Positions 11,101 through 20,930 of a stretch of DNA of 64,000 bases are shown piece after piece. The position numbers were made by a program, and so were the translations under genes. Location: contig OZ025208.1 in assembly GCA_964019055.1 (NCBI GenBank), forward strand, positions 17,506,228-17,570,227, read 5' to 3'. The stretch's first letter is position 1; each line of letters opens with the position of its first letter. This stretch comes from Anthopleura xanthogrammica (Eukaryota > Cnidaria > Anthozoa > Actiniaria > Actiniidae). The notes beneath the pieces were generated by a model. It did not search any database and was not told the DNA's origin. It saw only the letters and a program-made list of their open reading frames with translations.

Positions 11101-13279
11101 GATTGGCTAACGTACTCACTATCTATCAGCCGATAGATAGTGGGTAGAGAAAGCCGGACTTGTTTTGAAAAAATGGCGGCTTTTCCTTCGCGCTTTTGTG
11201 AAGTTTAGTTTAGTTTAGTATAGTATAGTTTAGTTGAGATTTTTACTAAAACAATTAGAAGACTCACTCTCGATTTCTATCGGCTTTGATAGTTGACTCG
11301 GGGCCGGAGCCCCTCGTCAACTATCAGCCGATAGAAATCTCGAGTTCGTCTTCTAATTGTTAAATAGATAATAAAAAGAAGATTTGCATATGCTTGCTAT
11401 CTGCTTATCTAAGGATAAGTTAGTGTCAAAAATAGTTCCAAGATTCCTGAAAGAAGATGATGGCTTGATTGAAGAATTGCCAACAGTGAGCTGCTCTATT
11501 GATTGCTTGGACACTTGCTGTCGCGTGCCAATGATCATGAACTCTGTCTTCCCATCATTCATTTTCAATTTGCTGCATGTCATCCATCCTTGAATATCTC
11601 TGATGCAGTTCGTCATAGTATCCGTAGCTTCATTTTGGTTAACCATGTTTCCTGGTTTGAACGAGAGATACAGTTGGCTGTCATCTGCATAAGCATGAAG
11701 AGGGAATAAGAGGGAATAAAAGAGGGAATAAGAGTGGAAGGTAGTGTATATATGGTTATTTATAACCCAACGATGAATTTTCGCGCGCTGTCATTGGTTC
11801 AAATGGGTCACGTGCAGGACGGGTATCAGGCGATATCCCCCGTCCGAAGTGATATTCGTCCAGTAGAAGGGAAAAACGTTAAAAAAGAAAAGAAAAAAAC
11901 ACGGAAAACAACGAAACTCGGTTTTTACAAAAGAGTGGGAGTAAAATACAAAGACTGGTTGAGAAAACTACGCCAGGAAACACGAAAAAATCAACAAAAA
12001 ATACAGTAAATGTCTTCATTGGTAAGCATCCATGTTTCGTGAATGAAGTTGTTGGTTTGTTTTCGAAATTGTTTTTATAAACTACTAAAAACCAACAAAG
12101 AATTCGACAATTACTATTGTCAAACAATAGAATATTCAATGTCAAACAGCTTTCATTTACCAAAATAAGTGTTTTTATATCCAGCTTAGAGACGAGAGAG
12201 AATTTTTTTTTGAAAACTCATCTGCAATCACAGGTAGCCCAAGCTATGGTTCTGAATATATATAGAGAGAATGTATGGCAGATCAAAACATTTCTTTAAA
12301 ATAAAATAAATTTTATATTTTATTGTTTCTTTACCGGTATATCAATGTTTTATTGCATGTTTTGTGGTTTGCTGACGGTTTGGTTGCATTTTAAGGCGAT
12401 TTTAGGAAGTTTTATCTCCTCTCTAAAGACGAAGTCAAGGTAGGAATCCTCAGACTCGGGTGCTTTGCTTCAACAGGCCGTAAATCGCCAGAAATCTGTT
12501 TCACAGCAAATTTTTCACTGGCTACCCTTTGCCCAATAAATATCCAACACATCTAATCCAAAAATTGCTATATCGCTTCACTTCTTCCCGTCGAAATTCG
12601 CAAATATATACGCTCTAAATAGACAACTTCATCGGCGGACGGATCAGTCTCGCCACGGATTCAACAGTTGGTGACAAATCATTGGCTGTGTGGGGGAGGG
12701 TACATGACAAACGTTGACCTTTGCATAGACTAAAAACCGCTCGAAATAACAGATTCCTCATCCATAAAACCAAAAATAAGTCAAGATTTCTAGATAATTT
12801 TTTACGAAATAGAGCTCTAAACGTTCTGGTTTTCCTCTGCATAAATTTTACATTCCGTTCAACTAAACATTGGTCTTGTTTCTCGCTGTCATCGAGCGGT
12901 TTTTAGTCTATGCAAAGGTCAACGTTTGTCATGTACCCTCGGACATCATCAGCCGATATCCCAGCCGCCAGGAGGGGTTTATGTACTAAATATGCTCTTA
13001 TTATACATACTCTTATTCTCTCTTTTATTCCGACGAAGGACTAGCGTCCGAAACTTCAGTAAGTGATCTTTCTTATTTTTTGGTAAAATTTACCTTTTTA
13101 TCACAACTGTTTCATTAGAAACACCGACGCAGCCCACACTAGCTTACCGCTAGTTATCATCTCTAATATAATAAATATCACTTACGGTGGATGGCCGCCG
13201 TCAATAATCCCAACTCAACCGTCAGAACAACGAGAACCATCATAGAGCAAACCACTGCTGTCTTCTGGGGTGTCGCCAT
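6716..13279 (-). CDS. Locus 2: secreted GCC-cassette/ShK protein (six exons)
   Basis: Proposed exons in transcript order are 13279-13186, 10065-9979, 8356-8240, 8170-7964, 7868-7740 and 6894-6716, about 270 residues in frame. Exon 1 starts MATPQKTAVV and encodes a hydrophobic signal peptide; an upstream in-frame ATG at 13366 would place 29 polar residues before it and is less likely. Exon 2 is a GCCPD cassette (KYGCCPDNVT). Exon 3 is an ShK domain with six cysteines (LCPKTCRRC). Exon 4 is a GCCYD cassette, and exon 5 is ShK-2 ending FKQCGIC. Introns are phase 1 with GT/AG ends. Odd point: the acceptor matching locus 3 exon 4 would put a TAG in frame (CCTTAGATT), so exon 4 probably starts at the downstream AAAG acceptor. 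The tail exon is the least certain. Secretion is inferred; function is unknown. Confidence 0.75.
7178..7338. mobile_element. Hairpin MITE, copy b
   Basis: This is the reverse-complement sister of the element at 1219-1378, in the homologous intron of locus 2. Because both arms share it, it was inserted before the small inverted duplication arose. Confidence 0.75.
8400..9190. repeat. Dispersed non-coding repeat family, copy a
   Basis: A GGAGCTCC...GCGCGAGCGGAGCACC head, a TTAAGAAAAAATGGTAA block and a later block ending TTTTTGATCCCATTTCAAGA recur at 25683-26720 and, in part, at 38940-39510. No conserved reading frame is seen. It lies in an intron of locus 2. Confidence 0.65.
9191..9960. other. 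Intron sequence of locus 2 with no recognised gene
   Basis: AT-rich DNA with a GCGCGCGC patch near 9235 and two short GGGTTCCCTGTG-type inverted blocks near 9650 and 9705. The overlapping frames at 9354-9575 on opposite strands show no domain. Confidence 0.5.
10225..10300 (-). repeat. tRNA-like SINE remnant
   Basis: On the minus strand, GTAGTGTAACGGTAGGGCAC resembles a Pol III A box, and GAGTTCCATTCCTG about 30 bases later resembles a B box. The homologous copy is at about 38090-38165 (+) in intron 1 of locus 3. It does not fold as a complete tRNA by eye. Confidence 0.45.
10430..11700 (-). pseudogene. 3' end of a non-LTR retrotransposon (RT C-terminal region)
   Basis: The minus strand encodes typical LINE polymerase C-terminal sequence. 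At 11646-11372 it has WMTCSKLKMNDGKTEFMIIG followed by LGTIFDTNLSL. At 10893-10525 it has LHWLPVRFRIRFKILIFAFK, then APVEWNSLPSSIR. The two parts are separated by about 325 bp of non-LINE DNA that includes a hairpin. A TAA-type microsatellite near 10435 marks the 3' tail. The domain set fits the CR1/L2/Rex-like group, but the clade is not resolved. It is 5'-truncated and interrupted, so inactive. Confidence 0.8.
11250..11361. mobile_element. Hairpin MITE inside the LINE
   Basis: Inverted ends ACAATTAGAAGACTCACTCT and GAGTTCGTCTTCTAATTGT enclose a second inverted block CGGCTTTGATAGTTGA / TCAACTATCAGCCG. It splits the LINE frame. Confidence 0.7.
12696..12940. mobile_element. 245-bp MITE with 49-bp perfect terminal inverted repeats
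   Basis: The left repeat (12696-12744) begins GAGGGTACATGACAAACG and ends ACCGCTCGA. The right repeat (12892-12940) is its exact complement over the full 49 bp as read. The interior has no coding capacity. The target duplication is not clear. Perfect repeats suggest a young insertion nested in the 2.8-kb composite. Confidence 0.85.
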
Positions 13280-13549
13280 TTTCGGTAACAATTTAAAATC
13301 TTCTCTCTTTGGTTCAGTGTGGTAGTTGTCTTGTTTGAATCTTTCTTCTATGGTTTGTCTTTTCATAGTTTCTTGAGTCCGTACTTTTTTTTACAGTTTT
13401 TTTTTTTTGAGTAACGGTTATCAACCATGCATACAGGTTAAGGCGGGTGCCATAATGTATTCTTGCATAATCAAATAAGGATGTGAAAAACGTCGAGAAA
13501 AGAAAAGAAGGAACCTTTTTTTTGTTAGCACTCGAGAACTCGGATTTTC

Positions 13550-13590
<41 letters not shown>

Positions 13591-15215
13591 TGAACTATGC
13601 AAAGGTATCTGTGTTAGTTGATTGTGATAGAACTCTTGGGAAGGGAAGGAGGAGGAGGAGAAGAGGGGCTCCTTGGAGGGGGAGGAGAAGAGGGGTCATT
13701 GCACTTGAGATGATATTTTTGATCTAATTATTTAGGCAACGCTAATCTCAATTCATGTAAGAATTGTTTAATTTCCAATTAGTTGACCTTGGTTGACCAA
13801 GTAGCTCTACGTAACGTGCATGTCACACAGTGTTTAATAATTGAGCTTCAATTTTTGCAACTGAGGAAGTTTAGTTGTCTTCAAACAGATGAATAAGAGA
13901 CTTTAGTCGAACTATGATTCAAATAATTGTTACTAATTTCGAATAAAATTAACTGAGAGTCAAATAAAACTAAACTGAGAAGAAAAAAAATAGGAGAAAT
14001 GATTGATCCTATATTACCATGTGACATCAGACGTGAAAGTTCTGGTACCAGTTTTAATTCATGGTTCCGATTCAGACAAAAGCGAAATCACCGTTGCAGC
14101 AGTTTTCCCGGTGGAATAAAAATCTTGTCCTACAAACAACTACACAGTATCGGTTTTAAGGAGTACTACGAGGATTAAGAAGCAATTTTATTTTTAATTT
14201 CACAGGATAGTAAACCATTGAAACAAATTACAATCAGTTTTCCGCGATCAGAACCTCAATTCTGAGATATCAGTTTAGCTAATTCAGTTGATGAGCTTGT
14301 GGGACATAGCAACGGTAACTAAGGAGATTGAGGCGGAACTATGAATACCTTAACAAACTAAAGATTTCTGGTTGGTATCACTGAATGACATTCACATCAT
14401 GTATCTTTAATGTATAAAGAAGCAATATTCATAGATTTTATTTTCAATCAAAAATCGTGCGTGTGTACGTGCGTAGAGTATATTCTTCGTTTTAAAATCA
14501 TTTAATGTAGTTCATACTTCTTAGACTCTGTATTACCGTGATTTTCAATAGTGTATTTTTGTTGTAATATTGTTATCATTGCAACATGTGATCATGGTTT
14601 CATTCATGTCATTAATATGTCTTCTAACTTACTGGTACCTGTGATACGTACCGACATGTACATCACGTAAACATGGTTCCACGTTTCACGGAGAATCAAA
14701 TGGCCATTTTATGTTTCACGAGTTAAGGAAAATTTCTAAAATCTAGATTCTCGAAAAAATGAAAATGTGAAATCATGAAATAGCTGTTTACTACCGATAT
14801 ATTTAAGGTATTAGGATACGTTTACGATCACCATGCGCGCGAACTTAAATAACGCGCTCGCTTTACAGTATAGCACAAAGAAAGTATACATTTTCTGAAA
14901 GCTTCAAAGGCATTTTTCGGGTCAACACAAGCGAGATAGTGACTAAATACGGGCGAATTTCATGGCTCAAGAAGCCGCGGACTAACCTCTAAGTTGACTT
15001 CATGAGCTCTATAGGGATGTGAGAGAGGGGATATGAAGAAATTATAGTGATCAAACAGGAATTAGAAGACTTACGAGGAGTTATAACTCGTGATGGGTTG
15101 CTGTTGGGATCCCGAGTGACGTACCTTCTCTTCTTTCTTAACAGTGGAGAAAAAAAAATGCTAAAACTGGCTTAATCCGAATTCTAACCAGGCAGGACGA
15201 TATAGGTATAACTTC
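13280..15215 (-). promoter_or_regulatory. Upstream region of locus 2 (mirrored at 35345-37946)
   Basis: The 5' flank of locus 2 matches the 5' flank of locus 3 in reverse complement over about 2 kb. The block GGTGCCATAATGTATTCTTG, about 170-180 bp before the ATG, is shared with loci 3 and 4. A further shared block near 14580-14690 contains GTGATCATGGTTTCATTCATG and TTACTGGTACCTGTGATACG, the single-copy form of the unit arrayed upstream of locus 4. A (TA)n microsatellite lies at 13553-13585. No TATA box could be fixed with confidence. Confidence 0.55.
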
Positions 15216-15383
15216 TCAAAGGTCAGCTAAGATTTCTTTACTTAACCGTACATAACCGTAGATTACAAAATATAGCTATACTTATGTTTAAGGTCAAAAA
15301 TAAATGTCTTTCTCGTATTGTTAATTTATTTGACCAGTCTAGTCACAAATATAATCTCAGAAATTCTGATTTCGTTATACCTA

Positions 15384-15594
15384 CTGCCACTGCCACTGCC
15401 ACTGCCACTGCCACTGCCACTGCCACTGCCACTGCCACTGCCACTGCCACTGCCACTGCCACTGCCACTGCCACTGCCACTGCCACTGCCACTGCCACTG
15501 CCACTGCCACTGCCACTGCCACTGCCACTGCCACTGCCACTGCCACTGCCACTGCCACTGCCACTGCCACTGCCACTGCCACTGCCACTGCCAC
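15384..15594 (+). repeat. (GCCACT)n hexanucleotide microsatellite, about 35 units
   Basis: An almost pure 6-bp tandem repeat. All long frames across it (Ala-Thr, Pro-Leu, Trp-Gln, Val-Ala polymers) are by-products of the repeat. The preceding frame, with HKYNLRNSDFVIP, resembles LINE polymerase C-terminal remnants but is too short to classify. Confidence 0.95.
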
Positions 15595-15686
15595 AGGGAG
15601 TAGGCGTGGGGAGTAGGCGTGTAAGTAATATACATGAATTTTGGTGAGAAAATCAGTTTTAACATCCTTTTTCTAATTTGTTCTTG

Positions 15687-15689
<3 letters not shown>

Positions 15690-15736
<47 letters not shown>

Positions 15737-15962
15737 ATTATTATTATTAATATTATTATGTGGTTTATTTCAACTTTTGTCAGACTTAACTTTTTACAGA
15801 AGATAGCAGAAATATGGCCTAATTATTATTATTATTATTATTATTATTCAAAGGTTCAAAGGTTTTTATTTACCACATATAAACAAAATACACATTGAAA
15901 AAAACGGAAATAAATATAATAGATAATAAGATAATAAATATAATAAAATATATTATTATTAT
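15690..15962 (+). repeat. (TTA)n-rich low-complexity tract
   Basis: Several interrupted ATT/TTA runs surround a stretch of retroelement-tail character (TTTTTATTTACCACATATAA). No gene is seen. Confidence 0.8.
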
Positions 15963-15968
15963 TATCAG

Positions 15969-16845
15969 CCTCCTCGGTTCACAAGGTCCAGCAAGCCTCC
16001 TGCATGCCCTCCTGGGCCGATAGGTCTGCCAGGACCGAAAGGCGAAGTGGGTAATCGTGGTGATCCGGGTAAGTATATACTAGTCATACAGTGGTTTTGA
16101 GTGAGAAAATTGAGAAAACTGAAAAAATGAGTTATAGGCACTTTAACTTCTGCACTTTTGAAGCTGATTTTGAGAATTTGTCGAGACCACTGGCATTTAT
16201 TGATAGGAAGCAGGTGAGCCCGCAGTTTTAACTACAGCCGCTGACTCAGCCCCGTTCTCCTGAGAGCAAAACTCACAAAACAAATGTCTGGCCGCAATCA
16301 CAGGGAGCCCAACTTAGATAACAGTAAAAGGTTAAATTATTATGGTAAAAAACGTTTCGTAGTATTTTCACATATAGACGAGATAGACAAATTATATAGA
16401 AAATTAAAAGTGCACGCGAAAAAAGGAAAATTTTGTAGTGTATTCTTGCCCAATTTTTTCATTCGTTTGCATCATGGAGCTCGAGTACACTAATTTGGCC
16501 TCGCATATTAACACATACACACCGAATAATACCTGAAGTCGGTTTCTTCTCGTATTATTTTCACCTTTCATTTTTGTCTAGATTGGGCTTCCTGTGTCCA
16601 CAATCCTTGAAAACACAAGGCACCTGGCCAGCATGCTATGATAAACTGGTATAAAACAGAATAGAAGGAAATAGATATTGATATATATTGGTATATATTG
16701 ATAATTTACAGGCTTTCCAGGTCCAGCTGGTCCAAAGGGATTACGAGGTTTAACGGGTCCCAAGGGAGATCTAGGTCCAAGAGGAGAAGAGGGTTTCTTA
16801 TCGTTGTGTAAAGGGAAATCGAGGTTTTCCAGGAAAACATAGTAC
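15969..16845 (+). CDS. Collagen-like gene, two upstream exons (partial)
   Basis: Exon 15969-16068 follows a TATCAG acceptor, reads PPGPIGLPGPKGEVGNRGDP and ends at a GTAAGT donor in phase 1. The next exon opens at 16712 after TTTACAG in phase 1 and reads GFPGPAGPKGLRGLTGPKGD, then GPRGEEG. After about 16795 the Gly-X-Y register is lost; a GNRGFPGKH collagen stretch reappears in another frame near 16822-16850, indicating an indel or a degraded exon end. No signal-peptide exon was recognised upstream. With the exons at 22928-23451 in the same orientation this is probably one gene interrupted by a retroelement in an intron. Confidence 0.6.
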
Positions 16846-16951
16846 ATTATCCATCCTGCTTACTCATTAGCATTAATTAAGATATGGAGAGTCACCCCTA
16901 TCCTCGCAATATCACGTTATAATCCTTATAGGTATACTACATATTTCTCCT

Positions 16952-18240
16952 TCAACTCCCAAAATGAAATGCTTGAGTAAAGCCAAGCAGTTCGTTTCTT
17001 GCTTGATACTTCTTGCCATGACTCTCTGGCAATCTTGATAAAATGTCACAAGCTCCGTTTGTGTCCATGACTTGACGCAGTTTCACATAGTGTTGTGCAG
17101 TGGCATCGGTCTTCCAACCCACGTGACTCATTATGTCACCCATTATGACACCAGAGAGTGCCAATGAAATAGCACAACCGCTCCGTAGCCCATGTATAGT
17201 GTTATATGTCGATCCTTGAAAAATTTTGGTAACTCCTTGACATACGCAGACAGTCTAGACTGCGCAGCAGAAGAGTCGAATGGGGCGGGAACAACCTTTC
17301 CAGACGGGCTAGTAGGTCTAAATAAATACCCTTGCCTGATCGGAATCTTGAGAACATAAACTTCAAGTGCCACCACCGGGCAAAGGGTAGGGTTTTTGTT
17401 CCTCTTTAGAGCAAACATATTTATTGTGCCGTCCCGTAACGACTTGGTTAGCATGTGATTAAACAATAATGTCCTTGTTGGGAGAAAATAACACTTCCAT
17501 AGTCTTGGTTCGGCCCAAATCCCCAGCTCGATCACCAGCAAAAAACTGAATTTTAAAGAAAGCTTGATCCCTCGTATATATGAAAAGCAGAGTCGGAGTA
17601 TTTGATTTCCGCTTCAGCCGTTTGACAATTTCTTCAGATAGGACGGCTAAATCTTGAAGAAAGAAAGGCTGAGCCTGAGAGGGTGGTGACCTGGCGCCCA
17701 GTTGTTCCTCTCTCATTGACGTGAGGTATTTCTTAACTTTCATGGATGCTGCTGGATTCCCGTATCCCGGAAGTGAAGCGTCGTCCAAGGTCCTTCCCAT
17801 TTGGGCGAAGATAGATCTCACTTTGCCGATTATAGAATCGACCGTACTAAACGCTATCCTCCTTGGACAAGAACACGAAAATTTCTTTTTGTCCCCAAAA
17901 TTAGGACAGTCATCCTTATGGACAATCGTCTTGCCAAAAGTATCCTTCCATATCAAGAAATGGATCACATCATCAGGTGTGGCTGTGGTGATATCTTTAG
18001 GCGGTGTTGACTTTCTTAGAAATGCTCATTTTCTAAAGAGGATTTTTGTTTAGAATAGGGATTAGAATTCACCCTTTGATTCAACTCGCGCCTTCTTTTC
18101 TTTATCTCTTCCCAGTTAATAGCAGCCTTAAGGGGTGGCAAGGTATTTGCAGTGCGTATTTGTCGTTTATAACCACATCGCTGACAAAAGTGGAAGTCTT
18201 TGTCATTAGCGTAGTCACACCCTGGACATGAGACCGCTGG
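16952..18240 (-). pseudogene. Zinc-ribbon tyrosine recombinase of the DIRS-like element
   Basis: Reading leftward, a C2C2 zinc ribbon (CPGCDYANDKDFHFCQRCGY) is followed by a basic linker, the catalytic Arg-I motif (QFFAGDRAGDLGRTKT, about 17500), the HGLRSG box (about 17190) and HVGWKTDATAQHYVKL with the presumed tyrosine nucleophile (about 17100). A one-base frameshift just before the HGLRSG box splits the catalytic domain, so this copy cannot give a full enzyme. In DIRS elements the recombinase integrates a circular DNA intermediate. Confidence 0.8.
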
Positions 18241-18309
18241 AACAATACAAACAGCCGTGGAACTAATGGAAGGATCTAGTAACAAATAACATACAGTCGG
18301 TGAGTTGGA

Positions 18310-18612
18310 AGCATAAATTGCTAATCCGATGTGATATGAACCAACCAAGGTTGGAACGGCTTTCAACCGTCGTTACAAAAACCATGCGTACCCTCCCCTC
18401 AAATCCTTCTGTGTTGATTGATACAAGTACGTTGTTTATATATATTTTAAATGAATCACGTCTCTTTTGGCAAATTGCTATTGGTCGGTTAAAACAATAG
18501 CAGTGACATTTGTTAACCTTGGAGGGGAGGGTACGCATGGTTTTTGTAACGACGGTTGAAAGCCGTTCCAAACTTGGTTGGTTCATATCACATCGGATTG
18601 GCAATGGCTTTG
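18310..18612. mobile_element. Hairpin MITE within the DIRS-like element
   Basis: About 80 bp at 18317-18398 (AATCCGATGTGATATGAACC through GGTACGC-type blocks) reappear inverted at 18519-18603, ending GGTTCATATCACATCGGATT. The loop is about 120 bp. Open frames crossing it are artefacts of the repeat. Confidence 0.8.
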
Positions 18613-18946
18613 AAAATGTTAGCGTTGAATTCCGAAAGGGAGATCGATTGTGTGGTTGTATCAAATATCGGACTAAGGTTCTGTGAAAGAATTTCGGCGT
18701 GATGTGTAATTTTGGCTGAACTAGAGGCGAATTATTGACCCTTATCGAGGGTTCGAGCGGCCTGAAGTGTGCTACCTTCCCAATTTTTAAGTACGAGGGA
18801 TACTCCACCACGATACTCGCTCAATATTGCTGCAAATGACCTGAAACTTCACAGAGACTCAAAGGAAAACACGAAACACAAATAGGAACATTTATTTGTG
18901 TGATTTACTAATTTTTAATTTTTTCTAAAAATCGCCATACATTGCC

Positions 18947-19660
18947 TTATAAGTTCGATAGGATATCACAGAAACCCAGCTTGGGATACCTGTGTTCCAA
19001 CTTGATGTCTCTCTCCGTGACCTCCTGGAACAGCATTCGAGCGACCTCCGTTAACTTGGGCGACTTAGGGCCACGCCCGTGCCAGGTGTGCATGGTGACC
19101 TGATTATCCACATTTACATCAACTCTACAATCTCTGAATGTATTAGGGATGGACTGGATAGCCTGCAAAACTGCAGAAAACTCCTTCACGTTGATGTGCT
19201 CTTGGCGCAATTCGTCCGTGAAGTAATCACCAACTTCGTGATCCCCAGAAGGGAGGTGCAGAGAAGCTGCCCAGCGGTATGAAGAGGCGTCAGTAGACAT
19301 CCGCAGTGAAGCATGTTTCTCTTGTCTCCAAGGAATACACTTTTCCCAAGTATCCATGAATCGCCAAAACTCGATCTCCTCTCTAAGACCCTTGGTGAGG
19401 GTCACCTCCGTGCCCCGGCCAGCTTTGCCAATCGCTGCGGCCATTTCTCTTATATGAAATTTCGCTCCCGGAAACGCAAGGGAAAAAGAAGAACACTTTC
19501 CCATCAGTCTCTGGAGTGATTTCAGAGCTACCGATGATTTACGAGCTAGGATGGCTTCCCTTAACTCCGCGAACTTTCTACGTTTTTCCTGGGGGACCAG
19601 GAAGGCTGGCGCATCAACATCCCTAGAAATTGGAGCCTTGGCGTTGGCGACAGGATGCAC
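18947..19660 (-). pseudogene. RNase H domain region of the DIRS-like element
   Basis: The frame has the connection segment (LQRLMGKCSSFSLAFPGAKF) and RNase H landmarks in order: STDAS, NVKE and NVDNQ, supplying the acidic residues. It ends near HRYPKLGFCDILSNL. The frame is open over 237 codons, the best preserved part of the element. Confidence 0.8.
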
Positions 19661-20640
19661 TTGGTCAGACCCAAGAAATAGCCTAAACTGATTAGAACCC
19701 TACAGACCACGTACAACGCTGCATTAGCTGATTCTTGACTGAAATCGCTGTCCCGAAGGTCGACGTCACGTGACCAGTAACCTTCTTGGCAGAAGAGATC
19801 TCCAACCAATCGATCATCGATGTACAAGCTACAGGAGATACCCAGCTCTCGGAAGAATGTGGTTGAAACCAAACCAACTGTTTGGTACACATACGGCGAG
19901 TTTTTCCAGCCAAACGGGAGCGTGGTTCCAATAAGCCACCATCCTTACCATTCAATTCCAAAATAGGCTTGAGAATTCGACGATAACAGGATGTGGTCGT
20001 AACCAAATTTGTCGTCGATTTTGGACAGATGAGAGTTCAAATAAGCAAATTGAGGAACTGATATCAGGTGTATCCATTATCCAAAGGTTCAGGAATCTTG
20101 CATCGACACACAAACGAGGCTTGTTGGGTTCAACTGTCAGGGGTAACACCAACCAGGGGGGTTCGACTTCCCCTACTTTTCCCCACACCCGACGATATGC
20201 GATCCAACAAAGTTTGCGAGATGAAACCAGTAAATCGGCAGAAAACCTTTCTGGGGGGAAACAGGGAATCGTATTTCACACCCTTAAAGACCCCCTTAAA
20301 TGGTCTTACAAATGCTTTGACATCTACCCCATGCTCCAACCATGGCATAATTTGATTTTTTGATGGGTTGGTTTCCAAAATTCGTTCCCACACTAGAAGG
20401 TAGTGGTGAATCTCCCCGGCTCTAAAACATGATGGATCTCTGAAAGGAATTTCATTCACATTCCCTTTCTCTCCCATTGTTATTCTCTTTATATCAGCGA
20501 GCATGTCATCAGGGCAATCGGACATCTCTCTTGGACTCGGGTTCCCGTTGGCAAAGACCCATTTCATTGTATTCCTCTTTTGTTTCTCTTTGCTCAAAGG
20601 ATCAAACTGTACTACACGACTGCAGACACCCGTTGTCAAC
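19561..20640 (-). pseudogene. Reverse transcriptase region of the DIRS-like element
   Basis: Pieces of one polymerase lie in different frames: VKAFVRPFKGVFKGVKYDSL (near 20300), PPWLVLPLTVEPNKPRLCVD (near 20140), a shifted piece around 20000-20030, then LPFGWKNSPYVYQTVG and the YxDD box as CSLYIDDRLVGD (near 19810). At least two frameshifts are needed to join them, so it is inactive. Confidence 0.8.
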
Positions 20641-20649
20641 TAAAACGGA

Positions 20650-20830
20650 AAAACGGAGAGGAGAAAATGAGATAAAGTGAAACTGGAATCTCCGAAACCC
20701 GAGCCCAAGAAAGATGACCACTATAGCTCGCTAATGCGGGCTAAAGCTATGCCCTATAGGACAAAAACTTTTGGGTCACTTTCTTGAGCCTAAATCTTTG
20801 ATAATAGGACACGCCGAGGTTTTTTTTTTT
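20650..20830. other. Short imperfect foldback
   Basis: GCCCAAGAAAGATGACC near 20703 and GGGTCACTTTCTTGAGCC near 20773 are imperfect complements around an AGCTCGC/GGGCTAAAGCT core. It could be a small MITE or a structural part of the element between gag and RT. Confidence 0.4.
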
Positions 20831-20930
20831 TAATGTATATTATAAGTTATTGATTACATATTTCACATTTTCCTTTATTCCATCTAGAGTCTGCCCAATA
20901 TTCATTTAAATGGCTTTCACATCAATCATG

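Larger units (their letters stand above)
10341..13163 (-). mobile_element. 2.8-kb composite insertion in intron 1 of locus 2
   Basis: The insertion is bracketed by the 13-bp direct repeat TAATATAATAAAT (10328-10340 and 13164-13176). The right palindrome arm shows the single-copy empty site near 38046. About 80 bp at each end (around 10343-10422 and 13027-13106) are inverted copies of a sequence containing GACGAAGGACTAGCGTCCGA. Inside lie a minus-strand LINE fragment, a hairpin and a MITE. The long target duplication suggests target-primed reverse transcription. Confidence 0.75.

Noticed and set aside
15284..15665. Long open frames of Ala-Thr, Pro-Leu, Val-Ala or Trp-Gln polymers
   Set aside because: All come from the (GCCACT)n microsatellite, which is open in several frames on both strands; no splice sites or domains support a gene.
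18263..18811. 182-codon frame as a gene
   Set aside because: It crosses both arms of a hairpin MITE and has no recognisable domain; the overlapping zinc-ribbon frame is the meaningful one on its left.
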